DNA of 64,000 bases, from positions 2,046,001 through 2,110,000 of the forward strand of contig NZ_CP012938.1 of the NCBI RefSeq assembly GCF_001314995.1, in the 5' to 3' direction. The notes beneath the pieces were generated by a model, which saw nothing but the letters and a program-made list of their open reading frames with translations, was not told where the DNA came from and did not search any database. Within the stretch, counting starts at the first letter, position 1; the number at the start of each line of letters is the position of its first letter. Below, one piece after another: positions 28,203 through 38,225 of this stretch. Source of the DNA: Bacteroides ovatus. Lineage in GTDB: Bacteria; Bacteroidota; Bacteroidia; Bacteroidales; Bacteroidaceae. A program made the translations under genes and the position numbers.

Positions 28203-29294
28203 TTAAATCTGCTTGATTGTAATGGTCCCGTCCTGATAGTCCACCTGCACTTTCTCCAACTTATTCAGCAGTTCCAATGCTTCATCCAAATGGGTATTTT
28301 TATTAGCCCAGAAGTTCAACCTGATATGGTACAGTTCGCACCGCTCAAAATCGATATTCACATTATACCATCTTCCCAAAGCACCCATGATTTCTTCCAA
28401 CGGCACATCCTCAAAGTAGAACATTCCCTCTGTCCAGGCTGTATATGTAGCGATATTCACTTCTGATACTTTTTCCTCTCCGGTTTCCGTATAGGTCAAA
28501 TCCTGTCCCGGACGTAATGTTACCGACTTATTGTTAACTGTGTTTGTGACCTGCACCTTACCATTCACCAAAGTTACATGACGATCTTCAACACTATAGG
28601 AACGCACGTTGAATTTAGTTCCCAGCACCATGGTATTCATGCCATTAGCACATACAATAAACGGATGTTCGGCATCTTTTGCCACTTCAAAGCAAGCCTC
28701 CCCTTCTAGTTCCACACGTCGTTCTTTTCCATGAAATGCCACAGGGTAGCGCAAACGACTTTCAGCATTGAGCCATACCTTAGTCCCATCAGCCAGTACC
28801 AGCAGAAAATCTTTTCCACGTGGTGTAGTCAAAGTCTGACAGCATACAGTGTCTGCCGAGACAGTTTTCCAGTCTTTCACATCCATCACACTGTCTGTCA
28901 ATAACTGCTGTTCACTACGACCATCCATTTGTAGGACCACATGTTCATCATTGTTGTTCGCAGCAAAAAAACGTATCGGCTGTTCTGCAGGTAAAGAAGT
29001 GGAAGGAAGCAAAGAAGGAATCAGAAAAGCCAGTATCAAGACAGCTGCAACAGAAGAAGCAATTGCCAAGATACGCATTTTCTTTCTGTACTTGCGTTTC
29101 CGTTGCAGATTCTCACGTATCACAGCTTCCTTACAAGCCATTAATTCCAAGAAAAGTTCTTTATTTTCAGGTATACCTATCCACTGAAGAAATTCATCAG
29201 TTTCTCTTAATTGTGGATGTTGTATGGCACGAAGTGCATAATCTAATTTTTTATCTGAATGGTCTATCATAGTGTCAATAGTTTCATTAAACAC
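28203..29294 (-). CDS. FecR-family anti-sigma factor
   Basis: This inner-membrane anti-sigma factor of 363 residues holds the ECF sigma inactive until the SusC STN domain signals. It has a cytoplasmic N-terminal domain (about 10-65), a basic stretch and one membrane helix (about 72-92), and a periplasmic FecR domain with TPRGKDFLLVLADGTKVWLNAESRLRYP and the LEGEACFEVAKDAEHPF motif, ending in a DUF4974-like C-terminal domain. Start choice is uncertain between M1 and M9 (MIDHSDKK). The gene starts 42 bp after the sigma gene stop. Confidence 0.94.
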   Translation of the reverse strand: MFNETIDTMIDHSDKKLDYALRAIQHPQLRETDEFLQWIGIPENKELFLELMACKEAVIRENLQRKRKYRKKMRILAIASSVAAVLILAFLIPSLLPSTSLPAEQPIRFFAANNNDEHVVLQMDGRSEQQLLTDSVMDVKDWKTVSADTVCCQTLTTPRGKDFLLVLADGTKVWLNAESRLRYPVAFHGKERRVELEGEACFEVAKDAEHPFIVCANGMNTMVLGTKFNVRSYSVEDRHVTLVNGKVQVTNTVNNKSVTLRPGQDLTYTETGEEKVSEVNIATYTAWTEGMFYFEDVPLEEIMGALGRWYNVNIDFERCELYHIRLNFWANKNTHLDEALELLNKLEKVQVDYQDGTITIKQI

Positions 29295-29336
29295 GTAAAG
29301 GTTACTGAAACTGATGACACCCCGATAGGATTTTTT

Positions 29337-29840
29337 TTAAAAAAAGATGGTTAATTGTTTTCGGAGTATCTTTAAAGCTCTGGCAATGTGCGTTCTAACG
29401 GTATTATCACTAATACGTAACTTTTCACTGATTTCCGCACATTTCTTTTCATTTAAGAAGAATTCTTCCACTACGGTTCGCATTTGTGGAGCCATCTGGC
29501 GAATACTCTCCTGCATCCGGTTTATCTTGTCTTCATACTCACGGTATTCTTTCACAGTCCAGCCACTGTAAAGTTCTTCCAGATATCTTTCCGCATTTTT
29601 ATGCACCACGTTCTGATGACGTATTTGGTCAATACAACGATTTCGCACCATGACGAAGAATAACGGCAGCAGATCCTCTTCCGTTGTCAACCGTTCGTTG
29701 CTCTCAAGCACCGAACAAAAGACATCGTTCACCACATCTTTTGCGCTTTCCTCATCATTCAGCAGATTATATGCATGAATATAGAGTTTTTGCCAATGTT
29801 CCCTGTATATAACAGTTATAGCATTTTGACTATTATTCAT
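29337..29840 (-). CDS. ECF RNA polymerase sigma factor
   Basis: A 167-residue sigma-70 family factor with region 2 (about 12-80; LLNDEESAKDVVNDVFCSVLE) and region 4 (about 112-160; KCAEISEKLRISDNTVRTHIARALKILR, a helix-turn-helix). It directs RNA polymerase to its own operon when released by the adjacent FecR. It is the first of five co-oriented genes (sigma, FecR, SusC, SusD, protease). The TAnnTTTG box upstream suggests that the housekeeping sigma supplies basal expression. Confidence 0.95.
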   Translation of the reverse strand: MNNSQNAITVIYREHWQKLYIHAYNLLNDEESAKDVVNDVFCSVLESNERLTTEEDLLPLFFVMVRNRCIDQIRHQNVVHKNAERYLEELYSGWTVKEYREYEDKINRMQESIRQMAPQMRTVVEEFFLNEKKCAEISEKLRISDNTVRTHIARALKILRKQLTIFF

Positions 29841-29874
29841 GTATTTATAGTTACTTTTTGCGTTTCATAGAGCG

Positions 29875-29882
29875 CAAAGATA
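29875..29882 (-). promoter_or_regulatory. -7 box for the ECF sigma operon
   Basis: TATCTTTG on the minus strand lies 34 bp before the sigma factor ATG. Confidence 0.5.
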
Positions 29883-30066
29883 ACCAATTGGAGCAAAAAA
29901 CACTCTATTTATTAAAAAAGATTATAATTCATATAAATACATTTGTTGTTATAGACATATTCTATTCCCATCGTCTGACTCTTAATATTTTGACACTATG
30001 TTTCTCTCCAGAAAGATACGATTCACAACTATATCCGGCCGTTTCCATTCATCTGGACGTTGATTT

Positions 30067-30126
30067 AATCTTCGCTTTATCTTTACGCGTACAGAATGCT
30101 TCGATTACTTTTTTTACACGAAGATA
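30067..30126 (-). pseudogene. Decayed fragment of the ModF-like ABC ATPase gene
   Basis: Translated on the minus strand, this stretch reads YLRVKKVIEAFCTRKDKAKI. That closely matches YNRRRVKKVIEAFCRRKDKTMI near the C-terminus of the intact ATPase gene (32261-32326), in the same orientation. By eye the nucleotide match is about 70% over some 70 bp, and similarity is not seen beyond it. It appears to be the leftover of a second copy or of a duplication that now brackets the histidine kinase gene. Confidence 0.65.
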
Positions 30127-30287
30127 ATTTATTGATACTCTGCTCATATATGCCCATTTTCTTTGTAATACATACTTTCCTTGTGATACAATCATACTAT
30201 CTTTTACTTTTTTAAGGTGGAATTCAACAAAAATGATTATTTTTACGAGCAAATTATTGTCTAACTACCTGATAATACAGACATACC

Positions 30288-32153
30288 TTGAAAATAAACG
30301 AACAAAACGAAAGCGAATTCCTACAAAAGCTTATGAACAAAGCGAATATAGGATGGTGGGAAGCTGACTTGAAAGCAGAGACTTACAAGTGTTCGGAACT
30401 TATCTCCCAACTACTCGGAATAGGAGAAGACGGGCTCATCAGTTTCGAAGATTTCAACAAGCGTATTCTAAAAGAAGATCAGGGATACGCAACTTTTCCG
30501 TCTTTTGACAAAGTACAACAGACTGTAGAAGAAATATACTTGTTTGATACTCCCAAAGGTCATGTATGGATTCGTAGTAAGGCATGCTTCCAGGAAACAG
30601 ACGAAAATGGTAACACCAAAGTATATGGAATTGCCGAAACCCAAGAGGGAATTCATATAGCATCTGCACACCAGGCTCTACAAAATAGCGAGCGGATCCT
30701 TCATAATATATATAAGAATCTTCCGGTAGGCATCGAATTATATGATAAGGACGGTCAAATGGTCGACCTGAATAAAAAAGATATGGAAATGTTCCGAATT
30801 TCCAATAAAGAAGATATTTTGGGAGTCAACATTTTCGAGAATCCTATATTGCCGGAAGAGATAAAACAGAAAATAAAAGACAATGAGAACGCAGATTTTA
30901 CATTCCGGTATGACTTTTCCAAAATCAACAAATATTATCAGCCTAACAGTACAACCGGTTTCATTGACTTAACAACCAAAGTCACCACTCTATACGATCA
31001 CAATCACGAACCTATCAACTACCTCTTAATTAATGTAGACAAGACCGAAGATACAATTGCTTATAATAAGATTCAGGAATTCGAGAGTTTTTTCGACCTG
31101 GTAGGAGATTATGCCAAAGTAGGTTACGCGCACTTCGATGCTTTGAGTCGGGATGGGTATGCTTTGAGAAGCTGGTACAGGAATGTAGGTGAAGAAGAGG
31201 GTACCCCATTGCCGGAAATCATCGGCATTCATTCCCATTTCCATCCAGAAGATCGGGCTGTGATGATCGACTTCCTGGATAAAGTGATAAAAGGAGAAAG
31301 TTCCAAGCTATCCCGCGATGTCCGGATTCGCAGAGCAGATGGAAATTACACTTGGACACGGGTTAACGTATTAGTAAGGAATTACCAGCCCCAGGACAAT
31401 ATCATCGAAATGCTGTGTATCAACTTTGATATTACCGAACTGAAAGAGACAGAGCGGATGCTGATTGGCGCCAAAGAGAAAGCTGAAGAAGCCGACCGGC
31501 TAAAATCTGCTTTTCTTGCGAATATGAGTCATGAGATACGTACCCCGCTCAATGCGATAGTAGGCTTTTCCAGTTTGCTTGAGGAAGCGGAGGATGCAGA
31601 AGAAAAACATCTGTATGCAACGATTATTGAAGAAAACAACAAGCTCTTGTTACAACTGATCTCGGATATTCTTGACTTGTCAAAGATTGAGGCAGGGACT
31701 TTCGACATTATCCCGGAACAAGTGGATGCACAACAACTTTGCAACGAACTGCTACAATCTATGCAGGTAAGGGCTACAGAGCAAGTAGAGATTCTCTTAG
31801 CACCGGAACTGCCCGAGCTTACTTTTACCAGCGACAAAAACAGGTTGTATCAGGTATTGCTGAATTTTGTAACGAATGCTCTGAAATTTACTTCCGAGGG
31901 CAGTATTGTTATTGATTACCGAATCAACGGAAATGAAGTCAGATTCTCGGTTCAAGATACGGGAATGGGCATCGAACCGGAAAAGCAGGAAGCTATCTTT
32001 ACCCGATTCGTGAAATTGAATAATTTTATTGCCGGCACAGGGCTGGGACTCCCTATCTGTCAAAGTATCGTCACACAGTTAGGCGGCAAAATCGGAGTGG
32101 AATCAGAACCGGGGAAAGGTTCTTGTTTCTGGTTTACGCATCCGATTAACTAA
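30288..32153 (+). CDS. PAS-domain sensor histidine kinase
   Basis: The 621-residue protein has three PAS-like sensor modules (about 15-120, 135-255 and 265-395), HisKA with H415 in [15 protein letters not shown] and HATPase_c with [12 protein letters not shown]. There is no transmembrane segment or receiver domain, so it is a soluble kinase needing a partner regulator that is not encoded beside it. The start is a TTG at 30288 (an in-frame stop lies 15 bp upstream); the first ATG is 45 bp inside the gene and is the alternative. The middle PAS ([20 protein letters not shown]) is clearly related to the first PAS of the hybrid kinase at 8886-10868. It ends 35 bp from the convergent ABC gene. Confidence 0.92.
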   Translation: MKINEQNESEFLQKLMNKANIGWWEADLKAETYKCSELISQLLGIGEDGLISFEDFNKRILKEDQGYATFPSFDKVQQTVEEIYLFDTPKGHVWIRSKACFQETDENGNTKVYGIAETQEGIHIASAHQALQNSERILHNIYKNLPVGIELYDKDGQMVDLNKKDMEMFRISNKEDILGVNIFENPILPEEIKQKIKDNENADFTFRYDFSKINKYYQPNSTTGFIDLTTKVTTLYDHNHEPINYLLINVDKTEDTIAYNKIQEFESFFDLVGDYAKVGYAHFDALSRDGYALRSWYRNVGEEEGTPLPEIIGIHSHFHPEDRAVMIDFLDKVIKGESSKLSRDVRIRRADGNYTWTRVNVLVRNYQPQDNIIEMLCINFDITELKETERMLIGAKEKAEEADRLKSAFLANMSHEIRTPLNAIVGFSSLLEEAEDAEEKHLYATIIEENNKLLLQLISDILDLSKIEAGTFDIIPEQVDAQQLCNELLQSMQVRATEQVEILLAPELPELTFTSDKNRLYQVLLNFVTNALKFTSEGSIVIDYRINGNEVRFSVQDTGMGIEPEKQEAIFTRFVKLNNFIAGTGLGLPICQSIVTQLGGKIGVESEPGKGSCFWFTHPIN

Positions 32154-32188
32154 AATCTAAATTCAAAATAAATATCAGAAAACAATGT

Positions 32189-33643
32189 TTACCGGTTTCT
32201 CTTTAAGAAAATACGATCTGTTATAGTGTTGGGAAGTTCCGATTCATAATGTGTCACCATAATCATCGTCTTATCTTTGCGTCGGCAGAAAGCCTCAATC
32301 ACTTTCTTTACCCGTCGACGATTATAAGTATCCAAGCCATGAAGCGGTTCATCCAGAATCAGCAGTTCCGGGTCTTTGACGAAAGCTCTTGCCAACAAGG
32401 ACAAACGTTGTTCTCCACTGGATAGTTGCAGGAATGGTTTATCTTTCAAATCTGCAATGCCAAATATATCCATCCACCACTCACAGATAGCCATCTGTTC
32501 CGGTTGAGGACGTTTATACAGACCGATACTGTCATGCAAACCACTGGCTACAATCTCAATAGCGGGCAGATTTTTAAGATAAGCACGGTGCATCTCCGGA
32601 CTTACGTAACCAATATGTTTCTTGATTTCCCAAATACTTTCTCCCGTCCCTCTTTTCCGTCCGAAGAGACTGATGTCACAGGCATACGATTGCGGATTGT
32701 CTGCACAGACAAGGCTCAACAGAGTCGATTTCCCAGCACCGTTCTCACCACTCAACGCCCACTTCTCACCACGACGGACTGTCCAGTCCAGTTCTTTCAG
32801 AATAGTTCGGTCGCCATAACGGATACTGACCTTATTAAGTTTTACTACTTCCTCCGAATCGTAATTGTTGCCATCAGATGGCAAATCTATAATCCGTTGC
32901 TGCAAATCATCCAAAGCGGTAACCACATCTCTACTGCGGAAAGCTTCCAGATAGGCTTCACGTTCCATTTTAGGAAAGACCTCCATTTTGTCCACAGGAA
33001 TGACATGAGTGATGAATGAAGGTATATCATCGAGCATGGAAAGTACCAGAATGATCTGTACGGACGACATTTTTGTCAGACGTTCGAGCAAAGAAAACAA
33101 CAGTTCACGCGTAGGAGCATCCAGTCCGATAAACGGATTATCCATAATCAACACGCGGGGAGCAGTCAACAGGGTTTTGGTTAGCTGGAATTTACGTAAT
33201 TCACCGCTGGAAAGGAGAATAATTTTCTTGTCGAGCAACGGTTCGATACGGAAGAGTTCAAACAGTTCGCGTTGTAGTTGCTCGTCCTTGATTTCTCCCA
33301 ACATCTCACGAACATCAGGAGCTTCATCCTGATCGTGAGCATTCCAACGCTGCTGGTAGTAGTAATTGGCATCGGCAGCTCCATAGGTATCACGGAAAGC
33401 AATGTATTTCACATTATCATAAAGAGTCTGGGTGGCAGAGGGGGAAAAATCATATTGTACGGTTCCTTCACGCAATGGATATTTTCCGATCAGGGTATCT
33501 ACAAAAAGACTTTTACCGCCACCATTGGGACCTACAATAGCTATGTGTTCATTCGCTCCGATAGTTGCCGTGATGGGTTTGGCTAAACGCACAAGCGGGT
33601 TGCGTGCTACGCCCCCCGCCATGCAGAATGTATTTTGGTTCAT
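32189..33643 (-). CDS. Double ABC ATPase (ModF-like)
   Basis: The 484-residue cytoplasmic protein has two ABC ATPase domains in tandem. Domain 1 has Walker A GPNGGGKS (about residue 38) and signature LSSGELRKFQ; domain 2 has Walker A GENGAGKST, signature LSSGEQRLSLLARAF and Walker B LLILDEPLHGLD. There are no membrane segments. The layout and closing segments resemble ModF/PhrA-type proteins, linked by annotation to molybdate or photorepair, but no transporter gene is adjacent, so the function is unproven. It is transcribed alone. A decayed copy of its 3' end lies at 30067-30126. Confidence 0.88.
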   Translation of the reverse strand: MNQNTFCMAGGVARNPLVRLAKPITATIGANEHIAIVGPNGGGKSLFVDTLIGKYPLREGTVQYDFSPSATQTLYDNVKYIAFRDTYGAADANYYYQQRWNAHDQDEAPDVREMLGEIKDEQLQRELFELFRIEPLLDKKIILLSSGELRKFQLTKTLLTAPRVLIMDNPFIGLDAPTRELLFSLLERLTKMSSVQIILVLSMLDDIPSFITHVIPVDKMEVFPKMEREAYLEAFRSRDVVTALDDLQQRIIDLPSDGNNYDSEEVVKLNKVSIRYGDRTILKELDWTVRRGEKWALSGENGAGKSTLLSLVCADNPQSYACDISLFGRKRGTGESIWEIKKHIGYVSPEMHRAYLKNLPAIEIVASGLHDSIGLYKRPQPEQMAICEWWMDIFGIADLKDKPFLQLSSGEQRLSLLARAFVKDPELLILDEPLHGLDTYNRRRVKKVIEAFCRRKDKTMIMVTHYESELPNTITDRIFLKRNR

Positions 33644-33672
33644 ATTCTTTTATTCTGTTTTATTATTGCCCG

Positions 33673-33680
33673 CAAAGGTA
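33673..33680 (-). promoter_or_regulatory. -7 box for the ModF-like ATPase
   Basis: TACCTTTG on the minus strand lies 29 bp before the start codon. Confidence 0.5.
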
Positions 33681-33750
33681 ACAATTTTATCATAAAAGAC
33701 GCCAAATTGCAAACATATTCTTATTCGTTCCGTAGAAGGAATATCTTTAT

Positions 33751-35886
33751 TTACTTACTAAACCCATAAGGTGGACATTCAAAATTGGTAATATCCAATT
33801 TGTATTCCATCATATCTTTCAACTCGTGTATGGGACGTTCCAATTCGTAAGGTATCGATTGTCTGCTGAATTGCTGGAAGTAAAGCAAACAAGCATCCCG
33901 CCACCAGACAGCATCCCGTGCCTGAATCTTCAGGCGGTGTTGCACATCACGAAATCGTTCGGAATCAATATACGGTTCCATCCTGTCCCACACTTTTTGA
34001 AAGTTTCTCACTTCGTTTACACCACGATCATACGCGTAGCACAGTTCTGCCCAAAGTGTACATCCGCTCTTCATCTGATGATTCCAAGGGACATGGTGAA
34101 ACCAAAGGAGCAGATTCTCCGGACAGGTATTCACATTGTCCAGTTGCTCGCATAATGGAGAATGGTATTGTCCGGTAGCATTACTTCCTGTACTGCTGCG
34201 GTCGAAACCTATTCCCGTGTTGTCGGCACGGTGGTAATAAGGAGGCAGCCAATCCGGGCGGGCATCGGGAATATCACACCAGGGTTCCGGTCCGTAATGA
34301 TGTCCCCATGCAAAGATATGATGCAAGCCGAGAGGCATCATGTAGTCTACTACTGCTTCTCTCGATTTCTGAAGCACCTGGGAGTTGAGAAGGGAGAGTT
34401 GAGCGTCGATTTGCTCTTTTTGAATGACTTCTCCTGCCGGAGTATCGGTTTGCGCACCGGTAACGGGAAGAAAAGTCTGTTTCAACCATTCTTCTCCTAT
34501 CTGTTCGGAAGAGAGCGAATGTTTCCATGCCAATCGTCCGAAAGCATACCAGTTGGCTTGAGCAAAAGGATGTCCACACCAATTAGTATCATCACCGATG
34601 TTTGCCACTCCGGAAATAGCCGTGAGCGGATGAGAGAATAAAGAACCATCTGTCACACGGGCAACGGTAGAGCCTTTGCCTTGCAGATAAGTATCACTGT
34701 CTAAACACTCTTTCCACATAGGAGCAAGGAATGCAAGATGATTGGAAAAACCAAGATACTCTTGTGTGATTTGAAATTCGGGCATAACTGCCGTCTTTTT
34801 CATGGCTCCGAACAACGGGCTGAATGGTTCACGGGGTTGGAAATCTATCGGACCGTTCTTGATCTGCACAATAACATTATCCCGAAACTTACCATCCAAA
34901 GGTTCAAATTCAAGATAGGCTTGTTTGGCACGGTCGCTGTCGGTAGGAGAATAAACGAAAGCGCGCCACATCACAATGCCATGATAGGGCCTCAACACAT
35001 CGGCAAGCATATTGGCTCCTTCGGCATGAGTGCGTCCGTAGTCACATGGACCGGGCTGTCCTTCGGAATTAGCTTTCACCAGGAAACCTCCGAAATCGGG
35101 AATCAGGGAATAAATCTCTTTGGCTTTCTGCTTCCACCAGTCTATCACTTCTTTATTTAACGGATCGGAAGTGGATAAACCGCCTAAAGCTGCGGGAGAA
35201 GAGAAATTGATAGAAAGATATATTTTCAAGCCATAAGGGCGGAAAACGTCGGCCAAGACTTTGACTTTCTGCAAATAATCATTAGATAGTATCTTAGGAC
35301 TTGCATTGACATTGTTTATTACAGTGGCATTAATGCCGATAGAAGCATTGGCACGAGCGTAGGCTTCATAACGGGGAGAGACAACAGACGGAAGTTCGTC
35401 CCATTTCCAAAGTGAATGTCCGGCATATCCGCGTTCGATTGTACCATCCAAGTTATCCCAATGATTCAGGATACGAATTCGATAATCAGGTCGTTCGGAG
35501 ATATTGAGGGATTGCAAAGCTGATTCCGGTAGTTGTCCGGTAGCTTGCAGACGGAGTAAATGATACGTTCCATAAAGTACTCCTTGTTCACCGGAAGAAG
35601 CTATCGTTATTTGATTGCCACCTTTGGAGGTCTGAATCGTATATCCCTCATTTCCAAGTGCACGAAGTTCTTTATTGTTCCGGACCTCCAAAGTAACCGG
35701 GATTCCTCCCTGCCAGAAGTTCTGTAATTCGGAAACCGCAATACGTAATGTAGGTGATTGTTTCTTGCTGGTAATTTCCGCTTTCGCTCCCGATGCATAA
35801 CGAAGCCACAAGGCACTTCCATCTTCTGCCCAAATAGAAGAAAAGCAAAAAAACAAAGTGAATGTCAATGCAAATATATTTCTCAT
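33751..35886 (-). CDS. Alpha-glucuronidase, GH67
   Basis: The enzyme removes (4-O-methyl)glucuronic acid from the non-reducing end of xylooligosaccharides. The 711-residue protein has a signal peptide (about 1-20), so it is probably periplasmic. It spans a GH67 N-terminal domain, the catalytic barrel and the C-terminal domain. The catalytic residues match the characterised family by spacing: acid E275 (NSEGQPGP), then D348 (GPIDFQPREP) 73 residues later and E376 (FQITQEYLG) 28 residues after that. It is the last gene of the second xylan transcription unit, after a long hairpin that separates it from GH43. Confidence 0.96.
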   Translation of the reverse strand: MRNIFALTFTLFFCFSSIWAEDGSALWLRYASGAKAEITSKKQSPTLRIAVSELQNFWQGGIPVTLEVRNNKELRALGNEGYTIQTSKGGNQITIASSGEQGVLYGTYHLLRLQATGQLPESALQSLNISERPDYRIRILNHWDNLDGTIERGYAGHSLWKWDELPSVVSPRYEAYARANASIGINATVINNVNASPKILSNDYLQKVKVLADVFRPYGLKIYLSINFSSPAALGGLSTSDPLNKEVIDWWKQKAKEIYSLIPDFGGFLVKANSEGQPGPCDYGRTHAEGANMLADVLRPYHGIVMWRAFVYSPTDSDRAKQAYLEFEPLDGKFRDNVIVQIKNGPIDFQPREPFSPLFGAMKKTAVMPEFQITQEYLGFSNHLAFLAPMWKECLDSDTYLQGKGSTVARVTDGSLFSHPLTAISGVANIGDDTNWCGHPFAQANWYAFGRLAWKHSLSSEQIGEEWLKQTFLPVTGAQTDTPAGEVIQKEQIDAQLSLLNSQVLQKSREAVVDYMMPLGLHHIFAWGHHYGPEPWCDIPDARPDWLPPYYHRADNTGIGFDRSSTGSNATGQYHSPLCEQLDNVNTCPENLLLWFHHVPWNHQMKSGCTLWAELCYAYDRGVNEVRNFQKVWDRMEPYIDSERFRDVQHRLKIQARDAVWWRDACLLYFQQFSRQSIPYELERPIHELKDMMEYKLDITNFECPPYGFSK

Positions 35887-35959
35887 AGTACAAAGTATGT
35901 TATCACAATTAATTTACAGTATGATAGCATAAGTAAATTAAGCATTCATAGTTAATAAT

Positions 35960-36035
35960 AACCGCCTCTACCTGAAAAATCCCTATTACCTAATATTCTG
36001 GTAAAAGTAGGTATGTTTTTCAAATAGAGGCGGTT
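35960..36035 (-). terminator. Long hairpin between GH43 and GH67 genes
   Basis: Two 20-nt arms (35960-35979 and 36016-36035) pair fully on the minus-strand transcript if two G-U pairs are allowed; on the plus strand those two become C-A mismatches. The loop has its own TACCTA/TAGGTA pairing. A weak U-rich tail follows. It may attenuate or process the message ahead of GH67 rather than fully stop it. Confidence 0.6.
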
Positions 36036-36051
36036 GTTTTAATGTATCCTA

Positions 36052-37029
36052 TTATTCATCTTTTCCCTCGATAGTAATGATTCGCCCGTCTGCATCATAC
36101 TGAAGTTCACAGACTTTCAAGCTACGGAGCCAAGTCTTTCCCTCTGATGGTACACAATCGTGATGAAACAGATACCACTTACCTTTAAACTCTACAATAG
36201 CATGGTGAGTAGTCCATCCTACCACCGGAGTCAGAATGACTCCCTGATAAGTAAACGGACCATAAGGGTTATCACCTGTTGCATAGCAGAGCAAATGAGT
36301 GTCTCCCGTAGAATAGGAAAAATAGTATTTACCATTATATTTATGCATCCACGAAGCTTCGAAGAAACGGCGTTCCGTATCCCCTGCTGTCAATGGCTTA
36401 CCGTCTTCATCCAGAATTACCACTGCACGGGGTTCTTCGGCAAACTCCATCATGTCTTCACTCAAACGAGCAACACGCGACGGGATTGCCTCCTCCTCTC
36501 CTTCCGGCAAAATGGCAGATTCCAAGGCTTTATTATTACGGTAACGTTGAAGTTGTCCACCCCACAATCCACCGAAATATATATAATAGTTACCATCTCC
36601 GTCATCCCATACAGCCGGATCGATGCTGTAACTTCCTTTCATCGGATTAGCTTCCGGTATAAAAGGACCATAAGGTTTATCACTCACAGCTACCCCGATA
36701 CGAAATATATCATTCTGATCTTTCAATGGAAAATACATATAGTACTTACCATCTTTACAAACCACATCACAATCCCATAGTTGACGGCCCGCCCAAGGAA
36801 TATCCTCTGTGGAAAGCACCACTCCATGATCTTTTATTTCACCGTTCATCACATCATCCATAGAATACACGTGATAATCTTTCATATTGAAATGATCGCC
36901 ATTATCATTTTCAGCAATACCACTTTCCCAATCGTGCGAGGGATAAATATACAGTTTGCCATCAAATACATGTACGGCAGGGTCAGCCATATAATCACCG
37001 GGAACTAAATATCTTTTTTCTGTTTTCAT
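36052..37029 (-). CDS. GH43 beta-xylosidase / arabinofuranosidase
   Basis: This five-bladed beta-propeller glycosidase of 325 residues has no signal peptide, so it is most likely cytoplasmic. The catalytic triad is visible: base D16 (YMADPAVHVF), pKa-modulating D137 (SIDPAVWDD) and acid E224 (FFEASWMHKY). It resembles the GH43_1 subgroup, which releases xylose from short xylooligosaccharides; arabinofuranosidase activity is the alternative. In the operon it sits between the second GH10 and GH67. Acting after the GPH transporter would fit its location. There is no in-frame upstream start that would add a signal peptide. Confidence 0.93.
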   Translation of the reverse strand: MKTEKRYLVPGDYMADPAVHVFDGKLYIYPSHDWESGIAENDNGDHFNMKDYHVYSMDDVMNGEIKDHGVVLSTEDIPWAGRQLWDCDVVCKDGKYYMYFPLKDQNDIFRIGVAVSDKPYGPFIPEANPMKGSYSIDPAVWDDGDGNYYIYFGGLWGGQLQRYRNNKALESAILPEGEEEAIPSRVARLSEDMMEFAEEPRAVVILDEDGKPLTAGDTERRFFEASWMHKYNGKYYFSYSTGDTHLLCYATGDNPYGPFTYQGVILTPVVGWTTHHAIVEFKGKWYLFHHDCVPSEGKTWLRSLKVCELQYDADGRIITIEGKDE

Positions 37030-37055
37030 GCTTTTTCGGTTTTTCTGTTAGAAAC

Positions 37056-38186
37056 TTATTTTGTTTTTTCAGCCTCTTTGATAATCAGGCCGACTACCGG
37101 CTTCGGCTGATAATTGCGATCAAAAAGTAACGGATAATCCGTGCGGCCTCTCATCGGCCAGTCATTACGCCAAGAGTTCTGATCGGCTACTCCCCAAAGA
37201 GTAACCCTGGTGATAAGGTTATGATGTTTCAGGAACAGACGGAAAAAGTCATTCATTCTTTCAGTCCATGCTTTCGATACCTCTTCCGGTAATCCATCCG
37301 GATAAGGATTCATCTCTTTCTTATATTCAAAGGAAGCGGAAACTTCTGCACCTACATTGGGATTCGGTGATGGTATCACCGTCAAATCCAGTTCTGTTAT
37401 CATTATCTTCACTCCTGTTCCGGCAAAGGCCAGCATACTCTTCTCAAATTCACTGATTTTCGGGTAGTCCATGCCGATGTGTCCTTGCATACCTATGGCA
37501 TCAATACGGATTCCACGTTTTTTCAAATCGTTCACCATTTTCACGACGGCTTCTCTTCTGCCCGGTTGGGCCATTGAGTAGTCATTGTAGTAAAGTTCGG
37601 CATCCGGATCAGCCTCGTGTGCATACTGGAAAGCCAATGGGATATATTCTTCCCCCAGAATCTCATAAAACTTTGTCTTGCGATATGCTCCATTATCTTC
37701 AATCGCTTCATTTACTACATCCCAGCCTTTGATACGGCCTTTATAGCGTTTCACGATGGTAGTGATATGGTCTTTCATCCGTTTCTTCAGGACTTCCGGA
37801 GAAACATTATTCCCGTCCTTATCTACGCAAAACCAAGGAGCCAATTGTGAATGCCAAATCAGGCAGTGACCAATGATAGCCATTTGATTGCTCTCACCAA
37901 AACTGACAAATTCATCTGCCTGCGCAAAATTATACTTATTTTCTTTCGGATGAATGACAGAAGACTTCATGCAGTTTTCCGCCACGATGGAATTAAAATT
38001 CTTCTTTACAATTTCAACAGCTGCGACATCCTTACCGGAACTTTGATGTGTGTTCACTGACACGCCAATCAAAAACTTGTTTTTCAAAGCCTTTTTCAGC
38101 GAACTTCCATCTTTCGCAAAAACTTCTCCATAAGAAAAAGAAAACATCACTGTCAATAACAACAGAATTATTCGTTTGAGTTTCAT
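37056..38186 (-). CDS. GH10 endo-beta-1,4-xylanase (single domain)
   Basis: The 376-residue xylanase has a plain signal peptide (about 1-24, ending GEVFA) and no lipobox, so it is predicted periplasmic, cutting imported xylooligosaccharides. The catalytic acid/base is E160 (DVVNEAIED) and the nucleophile E265 (ITELDLTV); the [13 protein letters not shown] substrate-binding segment is intact. It consists of the GH10 barrel only, unlike the modular surface GH10 at 41649-43871. It lies 39 bp after the transporter gene and 26 bp before GH43. Confidence 0.97.
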
Positions 38187-38225
38187 ACGTTATATTTTTG
38201 AGTAATAAACATTCTACTATCTTAT

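Larger units (their letters stand above)
29841..30287. other. 447-bp divergent intergenic region
   Basis: It carries the sigma gene promoter and a decayed fragment of the ABC ATPase gene (30067-30126). The promoter of the plus-strand kinase could not be assigned. No intact gene was seen. Confidence 0.6.
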
